Shown in pieces: positions 19,913-27,380 of a stretch of DNA of 61,755 nt. The notes below the pieces were generated by a model that was not told where the DNA came from, did not search any database, and saw nothing but the letters and a program-made list of their open reading frames with translations. Position numbers and translations under genes: made by a program. Each line of letters begins with the position of its first letter. The stretch's first letter is position 1. This stretch comes from Lachnospiraceae bacterium (lineage in GTDB: Bacteria; Bacillota; Clostridia; Lachnospirales; Lachnospiraceae), in assembly GCA_029063085.1 (NCBI GenBank), contig JAIDOW010000011.1, positions 1 to 61,755 of the forward strand, read 5' to 3'.

Positions 19913-20066
19913 GCCAATAATTAGGCAATTGGCAAAGGCAGCAAAGTCGTGGCAGCATAAGGTACATTCAAACGCCGGAGATGGAGCATGCAGATTCAGC
20001 AACACAAGTACATAAGCAGATAAATTAAAAGCATACTCATCTCCGCAGCTTAAACAGTGGAAGGAG
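19913..20066 (+). promoter_or_regulatory. Conserved structured 5' leader, copy B
   Basis: It has the same architecture as the leader at 17031-17183: hairpin GCCAAT (19913-19918)/ATTGGC (19928-19933), core AAAGGCAGCAAAGTCGTGGC, and a long stem GGAGATG (19977-19983)/CATCTCC (20038-20044) extended by AGCATGC/GCATACT, then AAGGAG. The first hairpin differs in loop sequence and closing pairs but keeps pairing. The second stem has a compensatory T-A replacing C-G. Confidence 0.6.
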
Positions 20067-20076
20067 AGATGTTTTT

Positions 20077-22536
20077 ATGAAGAAACAATTAACAGGCATA
20101 TGGACATTAATGATATTACTTTCATTGGTGTTCCTGCCGGGAGGAATGACCGCCAAGGCGGCACAGGATAGTGAGCAACAGCACTATTTTATCTATTTTG
20201 ATGCAGAAAACGGAAAGCTATATAAAACAAGCGGTTTTATTGATGAGGAAAACTGGCAGCCGGATTCGACAAAGCTGGAAACCTATACAGGCACGGATAT
20301 TACCTGTAAAGGCAATGAACTGACCCTGCATGATTTTTATCTATTTCCAGAAAATGCCGCAGTGGTAATTAAAGGAGATGCGGTACTTAAATTAGAGGGA
20401 AAGAACATAATAGATCATGGTGAACTATTGCTAAAATCAAGATATGGTATTTACGCATATGACAATCTGATAATTGCAGGGAGTGGAAATCTGGATATAT
20501 CAGCGTCTGTGTCAGGTTTATTCGTAGGTAAAAATTTAACGGTGAAAGAAGGTTCTGTTGATATCAAAGGAAGTATTTACAGAGGGCTATATGTAAACGG
20601 TGATTTTATCATGGAAAACGGTGATTTTACAGCAACAACAGATTCTTCGGGTTCTTCTTCATATCCTTGCGGAATCTATGTAAAGGGAGCACTTACCGTA
20701 AACAATGGGCTTCTTAACGGAGTATATACCCGTGATATACATGGATTTGGAATCTGGACAGATGGTCTTCTTACAGTAAATGGTGGAACGGTAAACGGAA
20801 AGGCCCTAACTTCCTCTACCCTCTCTTCCCATATCTCTATAGGAGGAATCTATGCAGATAGCATTTTGTTAAATAGTGGAAGTCTTAGCGGAATAGCAAC
20901 ATTTTCCAATCAATCCAACGGAATAATTTCTAATCATGATATCACTGTTAACAACGGATTCCTATTTGGGACAGTTTACACACCAGATACAGAGGATGAC
21001 AACTATCATGGTGCCGGATTTTATTCATCATACGGCAAACTGATAGTAAATGGGGGGACTGTAACAGGTTTTGCAGGAAATACTAAAGATGCAACCTTTC
21101 GATCATATGGTATATACATCAGACTTGATATGAAAGACAATATAGAAGTCATAGGCGGACTTGATGATACACAATTATATTCATCCATACAATATGATGA
21201 CAGTAAGCACTATTTTGTAGACTCAGAAACTGGCAGAAACTGCCGATATGTCAAGTTTACAACACCGGTTTCCGGAATCGGAACCAGCTCTGGTCCTGCT
21301 TCTGACCTGAAGGTCAATGAATCAATTAATTTAGACGCATCTGTAATACCAGAGAACGCATCAGACCAGACCATCATTTGGAAATCCAGCGATGATACCA
21401 TCGCTTCTGTTGATGAAAGCGGAAAAGTGACCGGTCATAAACCGGGAACTGTTACGATTACGGCGACGGCCAAAGACGGTGACTTTGTAAAGGAATTTAC
21501 CGTTACCGTCTCCAAAAAAGATGGTCCGGCAGTTCCTGCCGGGATTACCGGAGTAGCACCGACTGTACAGGGAGGAAATGACGGTAAGCTTACCGGAGTA
21601 AATCCATCCATGGAATACAGCACCAATAAGGACTTTACGGATGCCAAAGACTGCACCGGCAATGAGGTGACAGGCATTCCAGCAGGTACTTACTATGTAC
21701 GTGTGAAAGAAACGGATACGACAAAGGCAGGCGGCACCACTGCTGTGACGGTTCCAGATGGTCCTGCATCCAGCGGAGGGGATTCAGGAAACGGAACCGG
21801 TACAGGCTCAGGAGACCCCAAAACAGACCAGGCGGTTGCAGACAGTCTGGGAGTATCCACAGACACAGCCAAGAAGATCATCGATGAGGCATCCAAGTTA
21901 GGGGTTTCCACGGACACCCTTATGATCACCGATGCAAGCATCAAGAACATGAAATCAGATGCCGACCTCAAGGGTTCCACTTTCGGAATGTTAAAGGCGA
22001 GAACCACCAACCTGAAAAAGAATTCCGTAACGGTCAGATGGGACAAGGTAAAGGATGCAGACGGCTATATCCTCTATGGCAACAAATGCGGTAAGAAGAA
22101 CACGTTCAAGCATATCAAGACCTTTACCAGGAACAGCAAGGTAAAATATACACAGAAGAAATTGAAGAAGGGAACCTATTACAAATACCTTGTAGTGGCA
22201 TATAAGAACATAAACGGTGTGAAGGTGACGATCGCGGCAGCCAAGAATGTCCATGCTACCACAAAGGGCGGCAGATTCGGTGTGGCAAAAGCGGTAAAGG
22301 TAAATAAGACCAGCAAGACTCTGGCAGTAAAGAAGAAATTTAAGATTAAGGCTTCAGAGGTGAAGCTGGATAAGAAGATCAAACACCACCGCAACATCAA
22401 ATTTGAATCCGACAACACCAAGGTAGCCACAGTAAATAACAAGGGAGTAGTGACAGCTAAGCAGAAAGGGAAATGCTATATTTATGTATATGCACAAAAC
22501 GGTGTCTACAAGAGGATCAGGATCACGGTAAAATAA
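20077..22536 (+). CDS. Secreted surface protein (paralogue 2 of the pair)
   Basis: This 819-residue protein has the same order of parts as its neighbour: a nearly identical signal peptide, a beta-helix-like glycine/asparagine-rich repeat domain (about 35-395) that is clearly diverged, a Big_2 domain (about 400-480), a module ending YYVRVKETDTTKAG (about 490-555), a Gly/Ser linker, and a near-identical C-terminal 240 residues. Identity at the DNA level resumes sharply near 21803 (counterpart 18757) and runs to the stop codon. The mosaic pattern suggests duplication with later gene conversion of the 3' end, or diversification of the exposed middle. It is probably a surface ligand-binding protein under the same RNA leader. 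Confidence 0.82.
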   Translation: MKKQLTGIWTLMILLSLVFLPGGMTAKAAQDSEQQHYFIYFDAENGKLYKTSGFIDEENWQPDSTKLETYTGTDITCKGNELTLHDFYLFPENAAVVIKGDAVLKLEGKNIIDHGELLLKSRYGIYAYDNLIIAGSGNLDISASVSGLFVGKNLTVKEGSVDIKGSIYRGLYVNGDFIMENGDFTATTDSSGSSSYPCGIYVKGALTVNNGLLNGVYTRDIHGFGIWTDGLLTVNGGTVNGKALTSSTLSSHISIGGIYADSILLNSGSLSGIATFSNQSNGIISNHDITVNNGFLFGTVYTPDTEDDNYHGAGFYSSYGKLIVNGGTVTGFAGNTKDATFRSYGIYIRLDMKDNIEVIGGLDDTQLYSSIQYDDSKHYFVDSETGRNCRYVKFTTPVSGIGTSSGPASDLKVNESINLDASVIPENASDQTIIWKSSDDTIASVDESGKVTGHKPGTVTITATAKDGDFVKEFTVTVSKKDGPAVPAGITGVAPTVQGGNDGKLTGVNPSMEYSTNKDFTDAKDCTGNEVTGIPAGTYYVRVKETDTTKAGGTTAVTVPDGPASSGGDSGNGTGTGSGDPKTDQAVADSLGVSTDTAKKIIDEASKLGVSTDTLMITDASIKNMKSDADLKGSTFGMLKARTTNLKKNSVTVRWDKVKDADGYILYGNKCGKKNTFKHIKTFTRNSKVKYTQKKLKKGTYYKYLVVAYKNINGVKVTIAAAKNVHATTKGGRFGVAKAVKVNKTSKTLAVKKKFKIKASEVKLDKKIKHHRNIKFESDNTKVATVNNKGVVTAKQKGKCYIYVYAQNGVYKRIRITVK

Positions 22537-22582
22537 CAGATATATAGCAGTGATACAGGCATTATAAATTCTTGGTAACATT

Positions 22583-22627
22583 AAAACCGGCAGATTCATT
22601 TGGCAGGATGAATCTGTCGGTTTTTTG
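22583..22627 (+). terminator. Rho-independent terminator
   Basis: AAACCGGCAGATTCAT pairs with ATGAATCTGTCGGTTT, followed by a T run. It resembles the terminator of the first paralogue, so it was probably duplicated with the gene. Confidence 0.9.
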
Positions 22628-22745
22628 TATTTATTTACTTGCGTAATAATCAAGAATCCTCTATAATAAGGATAACTGTGTTTAACATGAATGAACTGAA
22701 CTTATATATAGAATGTAGATTTGGGTATTGGAAGGGGAAGTTGTT

Positions 22746-24539
22746 ATGAGGAAGATTAGTTTCAGGGTAAGGAATTTTGAAAATGAACAGTTTCTGACTT
22801 TTAATATTGATAATGAAGCAGAACTGGATGAGGAATTACTTGATTTTGTAGAAGATGAGGAACCGGCAGGGATCGTTCCGGTTATTTTTGAAGAAGGGGA
22901 AGAGTTTGATACTTTTTCTTATAATATTACAGATAAGATTCATCTGAGTGAATTATCCAATCAGGAAATCAATGCAGAGATGGTTCTCAGGGTGTTAAGA
23001 GGACTTATATTAACGTTTATTGATATGGCGGAATACAGGATTCCTTTGTCTTATCTGGTGCTAAACCGTAATTATATTTATGTAGATTCTGATTATAAGA
23101 TTGAATTTATATGTGTTCCGTTAGAAGATATGAAGGAAGAGACGGATTTAATCAGTTTTTTGAGGAACTTCATGGCAAGTCTTAGATTTGAACCTTCCGA
23201 GAACGGGGATTATGTGGCGAAATTATTTACCTATATCAATAATCGTGCTATTTTTAATCTCCGCAACCTGCTTACCATGGTGGAAGAATTGATGGAATCA
23301 ATGGGAATTGAGATTCCAGAGGAGGCTTCCGCAGAAATTTATGCAGAATATCATGAGGTAGAGGAAGAAGCTGAGAAGGAGCATGAGGAAGCTTTTGAAG
23401 AAGCAGTTATGGAAGAACCGGAAGAAGTCTTTGAGGAAGAAGAGGCTGTAGAAGAGCCGGAGGAAGCCTTCGAAGAAGATATAGAAGAATCAGAAGAAGT
23501 CCCTGAGGAAGAAGAGGCTGTAGAAGAGCCGGAAGAAGCTTTTGAAGAAGATATGGAAGAATCAGAGGAAGTTCCTGAGGAAGAAGAGGCTGTAGAAGAG
23601 TCGGAAGAAAGCTTTGAAGAAGAGGCAGAGGAATCGGAGGAAGCCTTTGGGGAGGAAGAAGCTTTCGAAGAAGGTATAGAAGAATCAGAAGGAATTTCTG
23701 AGGAAGAAGAGGCTGTAGAAGAGCCGGAAGAAGCTTTTGAAGAAGAGGATATAGAAGAATCAGAGGAAATTCCTGAGACAGATGAGGTTGCAGAAGAACC
23801 GGAAGAGGATGAAGTAACTAGTGAAAGTCAGGAAATTGTAAATAAAATAAAAGAGAAACTGTCAAAAAATAATAAGGCTAAGAAATCCTCAAAAATTGAA
23901 GCGGAAGATTCGGAAGGTTCAGGAAATAGTATAACTAAAAAACCGCTCTTCAAGACGAAGGAAACCCCTGTGACAGGTGTAGTGATTCCAGATGAACTGG
24001 ATGAGTTTCTTGCAGAAAAGGAATTTGAAGAGCAACAGGTCAATCATGAAGAGACAGGACTTAAGATTAAAAAGAATATTAAGATTAACCGGGCAAGCAT
24101 TGTAAAGAATACACAGGAGGAATTAAAGGCAGCAGAAGAAGCTTTGGCGGAGGCAGAGAATGAAGAAACTCCGGTGGATGATGTGATTCCGGAAGAATCT
24201 GGTGAAGTAAAAGAAGCGGTAAAGACTGCCCCGATTCCTAAGGTGAATCCTTATCTCATCCGCGTGAATACAGAAGAAAGAATCATGATTACAAAACAGA
24301 CCTTCAAGCTTGGAAAAGCCAGTATGGGAGTGGATTATACGGTAAAAGGGAATGGTGCTATCAGCAGGGTACATGCGATTATTACAAACAAAGATGATGA
24401 TTATTATATTAAGGACAACAAATCTACGAATCATACTTTTGTGAATGGCAAAGTCATTGAAGAGGGTGAAAGTGAACTTCTGACACATGATTGTAAAATT
24501 GTATTAGGTGATGAAGAATTTATCTTTAAACTGCAATAA
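22746..24539 (+). CDS. DUF6382-like/FHA-domain protein with Glu-rich tandem repeats
   Basis: The 597-residue protein starts at the ATG at 22746, eight bases after GGAAGGGG; a TTG at 22728 is less likely. The N-terminal domain (about 1-195) resembles the DUF6382 regions found with FHA domains in Firmicutes. Residues about 205-370 are an extremely acidic stretch built from a 24-residue repeat, about four copies (EEEAVEEPEEAFEE core, about 23430-23790). A charged linker follows. The C-terminus (about 510-597) is an FHA domain with GKASMGVDYTV, ISRVHAII and KSTNHTFVNG signatures, which binds phosphothreonine peptides. No kinase or phosphatase partner is nearby. Proteins of this kind often accompany pilus or secretion loci, but none is seen here. 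Confidence 0.8.
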   Translation: MRKISFRVRNFENEQFLTFNIDNEAELDEELLDFVEDEEPAGIVPVIFEEGEEFDTFSYNITDKIHLSELSNQEINAEMVLRVLRGLILTFIDMAEYRIPLSYLVLNRNYIYVDSDYKIEFICVPLEDMKEETDLISFLRNFMASLRFEPSENGDYVAKLFTYINNRAIFNLRNLLTMVEELMESMGIEIPEEASAEIYAEYHEVEEEAEKEHEEAFEEAVMEEPEEVFEEEEAVEEPEEAFEEDIEESEEVPEEEEAVEEPEEAFEEDMEESEEVPEEEEAVEESEESFEEEAEESEEAFGEEEAFEEGIEESEGISEEEEAVEEPEEAFEEEDIEESEEIPETDEVAEEPEEDEVTSESQEIVNKIKEKLSKNNKAKKSSKIEAEDSEGSGNSITKKPLFKTKETPVTGVVIPDELDEFLAEKEFEEQQVNHEETGLKIKKNIKINRASIVKNTQEELKAAEEALAEAENEETPVDDVIPEESGEVKEAVKTAPIPKVNPYLIRVNTEERIMITKQTFKLGKASMGVDYTVKGNGAISRVHAIITNKDDDYYIKDNKSTNHTFVNGKVIEEGESELLTHDCKIVLGDEEFIFKLQ

Positions 24540-24561
24540 TTAAAAAGAGAGAAATAAGAAT

Positions 24562-25224
24562 ATGATAAAAGCAGTAGTATTTGATATGGATGGTGTTATC
24601 TTTGATTCCGAAAAGCTGTACCGTAAGCACTGGATGATAACGGGAGAGGAGTACGGCATTCCGGAAGAAGAGATGCGGCAGTTATGTAATCTGATTGCCG
24701 GAGCGACGAAGGAACATAACGAAAAATTATTAAAATCCCATTTTGGACAGGATTTTGACTATGACGCGTTTCGTGGGAAGACTATGACCAGAATGGATGA
24801 GGATATTAGAGATAACGGTCTGGATTTAAAACCGGGAGTGTTGGAGCTTTTTCGTTATCTGAAGGATAACGGAAAAAAAATTGCACTGGCTACATCCACG
24901 GCACAGGAACGGGCTGAGCGCAATTTAAGGAATGCGGGCATTTTAGAGATGTTTGATCAGATTGTATACGGTGGGGTTGTACCCAATGGCAAACCGGCAC
25001 CAGACATTTATTTAAAAGCGTGCAGAGATTTAAATATTATGCCGTCAGAGGCTATCGGTGTGGAGGATTCCATTAATGGTGTAAAATCTTCTTCGGCAGC
25101 AGGACTTTATACGGTCATGGTGGTTGATTTAATTGAGCCTACCGAGGAAATCCGACCGCTGGCAAGACAGATATATAATTCTTTGTTTGATATCATTGAC
25201 CTGTTAAAAAAGGGAATAAATTAA
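24562..25224 (+). CDS. HAD-superfamily hydrolase, beta-phosphoglucomutase-like
   Basis: This 220-residue protein carries the HAD motifs: I, DMDGVIFDSE (nucleophile Asp9); II, ATST (about 111); III, the Lys of NGKPAPDIYLKA (about 145); IV, GVEDSINGV (about 170). A helical cap lies between I and II, which places it in subfamily IA with phosphoglycolate phosphatases and beta-phosphoglucomutases. The substrate cannot be told from sequence. It follows the FHA gene after 22 bases and may share its transcript. Confidence 0.9.
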   Translation: MIKAVVFDMDGVIFDSEKLYRKHWMITGEEYGIPEEEMRQLCNLIAGATKEHNEKLLKSHFGQDFDYDAFRGKTMTRMDEDIRDNGLDLKPGVLELFRYLKDNGKKIALATSTAQERAERNLRNAGILEMFDQIVYGGVVPNGKPAPDIYLKACRDLNIMPSEAIGVEDSINGVKSSSAAGLYTVMVVDLIEPTEEIRPLARQIYNSLFDIIDLLKKGIN

Positions 25225-25314
25225 TTTTTCCACTCATATATTGCACTAAAGGTGAGCGAAGCGAAATGACAAATCCGCTGCTCATACAATAAAGATTATG
25301 AGGAGTGTAGATAT

Positions 25315-25677
25315 ATGAGTGTTGGAAGAAAAATGATGGTTGTCATGAAAGGATTGATTTTTTCTTATGCAGTAACCGGTGTTTTGCTGGCGTTGCTTGC
25401 CTTTTTAGTATTCAAATTCCAGTTAGGGGAATCCATAACGGATATAGCGATTGTTGCGATTTATGTAGTGGTAACCTTTATTGGTGCATTTATTACGGGA
25501 AAGAAGGTTAAGGAGCAGAAATTTCTCTGGGGTTTTTTGCTGGGAGTATTATATATTCTGATCATATCTGTAGTGGCGATAATTATTGGGCAGACTTTTC
25601 ATGTGGCGAGTACTGCAAACCTCAGCACGGCTGCCCTATGCATTGGGGGCGGGCTTCTTGGAGGCATGTTAAGTTAA
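25315..25677 (+). CDS. TIGR04086-type membrane protein next to the SCIFF gene
   Basis: This 120-residue protein is almost entirely hydrophobic, with four predicted transmembrane helices (about 13-35, 43-64, 74-95 and 98-118) and a basic loop GKKVKEQKF. The size, composition and position directly upstream of scfA match the TIGR04086 family, which co-occurs with the SCIFF peptide in Clostridia. Its function is unknown; a role in peptide export or immunity is only a guess. It starts at an ATG behind GAGGAG. Confidence 0.8.
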   Translation: MSVGRKMMVVMKGLIFSYAVTGVLLALLAFLVFKFQLGESITDIAIVAIYVVVTFIGAFITGKKVKEQKFLWGFLLGVLYILIISVVAIIIGQTFHVASTANLSTAALCIGGGLLGGMLS

Positions 25678-25756
25678 GCGTTGACCTAAGAAAAGCCTTG
25701 TGATATACTGTATAATTATTAGTGAAAGATAAAATATAAATGTGAGGTAATAAGAT

Positions 25757-25897
25757 ATGAAACATATTAAGACTTTGACAGACAAGACTTTGAAGAATAC
25801 AATGGAAAAGGGCGGATGCGGCGAGTGCCAGACATCCTGTCAGTCTGCCTGCAAGACATCTTGTACTGTTGGCAACCAGACTTGTGAGAACAAATAA
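25757..25897 (+). CDS. scfA: SCIFF ranthipeptide precursor (six cysteines in forty-five)
   Basis: The 46-residue peptide begins MKHIKTLTDKTLKNTMEKGG and has exactly six cysteines, at 21, 24, 28, 32, 36 and 43, interleaved with Thr and Ser. This is the hallmark of the SCIFF family, whose cysteines are joined by thioether bonds to acceptor residues (Thr in characterised members) by the radical-SAM maturase encoded next door. The leader part (1-20) is basic and conserved. SCIFF and its maturase are nearly universal in Clostridia; proposed roles in signalling or redox/stress behaviour are not settled. It has a GAGG ribosome site. A hairpin separates it from scfB, so the peptide is probably made in excess over the enzyme. 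Confidence 0.97.
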   Translation: MKHIKTLTDKTLKNTMEKGGCGECQTSCQSACKTSCTVGNQTCENK

Positions 25898-25922
25898 TCG
25901 AGTTCCGGTAAGAGAAAGGAAT

Positions 25923-25953
25923 AAAGAGGACTGCTTTAGGGGCTGTCCTCTTT
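25923..25953 (+). terminator. Partial terminator/attenuator between scfA and scfB
   Basis: AAAGAGGAC (25923-25931) pairs with GTCCTCTTT (25945-25953). An interrupted T tract follows (TTTCGTTGCGTTTTT), so read-through is likely. Confidence 0.65.
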
Positions 25954-26001
25954 CGTTGCGTTTTTGAGATGACGTTTTAACGCAGCTTAGAGGGAGTAAA
26001 A

Positions 26002-27348
26002 GTGATACATCAATATAAAAATAATGGGTATAACATCGTATTAGATGTCTGTAGTGGTTCGGTTCATGTAGTGGATGATCTGGTCTATGATGTGATTGCC
26101 CTTTACGAAAAACTGAATCGTGAAGAGATTGTAAAAAGACTTTCCGAGTATTCGGAAGAAGAGATTTTAGAGGCATGTGATGAGATAGAAGCTTTGAAGG
26201 AATCAGGTCAGCTTTTTACAGAAGATACTTACAAAGATGCCATTATTGATTTTAAAAAGCGCAAGACTGTTGTGAAAGCCTTGTGTCTGCATATCGCTCA
26301 TGATTGCAACCTTGCCTGTAAGTACTGTTTTGCAGGGGAAGGGGAATATCATGGTGACCGTTCCTTAATGAGTTATGAGGTAGGTAAAAAGGCATTGGAT
26401 TTTCTGATTGCGAATTCCGGGAACCGGGTTAATCTGGAAGTAGATTTTTTCGGTGGAGAACCTCTGATGAATTTTCAGGTAGTCAAGGATCTGGTGGCTT
26501 ATGGAAGAAGCAGGGAACAGGAATTTAACAAGAAATTTCGGTTTACCCTTACGACTAACGGGATTCTTCTGGATGATGAAGTCATGGAATTTGCTAATAA
26601 AGAGATGGCGAATGTGGTCTTAAGTATAGACGGAAGAAAGGAAATCCATGATTTTATGAGACCTTCCAGAAATGGCAAGGGAAGCTATGATCTGATCATA
26701 GATAAATTTAAAAAAATGGCTGAGATGCGGAATCAGACCAATTATTATGTTCGTGGAACTTTTACACATTATAATCTTGATTTTTCTAAAGATGTTCTGC
26801 ATTTAGCAGATTTAGGATTTAAACAGATTTCCGCAGAGCCGGTGGTGGCCCCCGATGATCAGCCGTATGCTATCAGGGAAGAGGATTTGCCCGGACTGTT
26901 TGCGGAATATGATGCATTGGCAAAAGAGATGGTGGAGAGGGAAAAGGTCGGAAAAGGATTCAACTTTTTCCATTTTATGATAGATTTGACCGGTGGTCCA
27001 TGTCTTTACAAGAGACTTTCCGGTTGTGGTTCCGGAACTGAATATCTGGCAGTTACGCCCTGGGGGGATTTGTATCCCTGTCATCAGTTTGTAGGAATAG
27101 AAGAATTCAGACTGGGAAATGTGGAAGACGGAATTGAGAAGAAGGAACTGGTAGATGAATTTAAGCTTTGCAACGTGTATGCAAAGGATAAATGTAAGGA
27201 CTGTTTTGCAAGATTCTACTGTAGCGGAGGATGTGCGGCGAACTCCTATAATTTTCATGGCAATCTGCTGGATGCTTATGATGTGGGCTGTGAATTGGAG
27301 AGAAAGCGGGTAGAATGTGCAATTATGATAAAAGCGGCACTGGTTTAA
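26002..27348 (+). CDS. scfB: Thioether cross-link-forming SCIFF peptide maturase (radical SAM/SPASM)
   Basis: This 448-residue protein starts at GTG with GAGGG upstream. Residues 1-90 form a peptide-recognition (RRE/PqqD-like) region. The radical-SAM cluster motif is C102-x3-C106-x2-C109 (HDCNLACKYCFAGEGEYHG), followed by FFGGEPL. The C-terminal SPASM region binds auxiliary clusters, with cysteines in GGPCLY, SGCGSGTEY, LYPCHQF, KLCNVYAKDKCKDC and FYCSGGCAAN. The enzyme reductively cleaves S-adenosylmethionine and installs Cys-to-alpha-carbon thioether bonds in the SCIFF peptide. The length is normal for the family, and the gene lies about 100 bases behind its substrate gene. Confidence 0.97.
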   Translation: MIHQYKNNGYNIVLDVCSGSVHVVDDLVYDVIALYEKLNREEIVKRLSEYSEEEILEACDEIEALKESGQLFTEDTYKDAIIDFKKRKTVVKALCLHIAHDCNLACKYCFAGEGEYHGDRSLMSYEVGKKALDFLIANSGNRVNLEVDFFGGEPLMNFQVVKDLVAYGRSREQEFNKKFRFTLTTNGILLDDEVMEFANKEMANVVLSIDGRKEIHDFMRPSRNGKGSYDLIIDKFKKMAEMRNQTNYYVRGTFTHYNLDFSKDVLHLADLGFKQISAEPVVAPDDQPYAIREEDLPGLFAEYDALAKEMVEREKVGKGFNFFHFMIDLTGGPCLYKRLSGCGSGTEYLAVTPWGDLYPCHQFVGIEEFRLGNVEDGIEKKELVDEFKLCNVYAKDKCKDCFARFYCSGGCAANSYNFHGNLLDAYDVGCELERKRVECAIMIKAALV

Positions 27349-27380
27349 GACAGTGAAAAGCAGATAAGGAGAGTAAAAAA

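Noticed and set aside
17031-20066. c-di-GMP-I (GEMM) riboswitch
   Set aside because: Only the GGCAAA string fits; the GAAA-capped helix, GGACGCAAAGC and ATG.CAGCC.GGTTGCC parts are missing.
18945-22442. Antisense open frames conserved in both surface paralogues
   Set aside because: Their conservation follows from the near-identical sense sequence; there are no start signals.
465-22536. Sortase-anchored (LPXTG) surface proteins
   Set aside because: All five surface proteins lack LPXTG and the hydrophobic tail; they end in lysine-rich beta domains.
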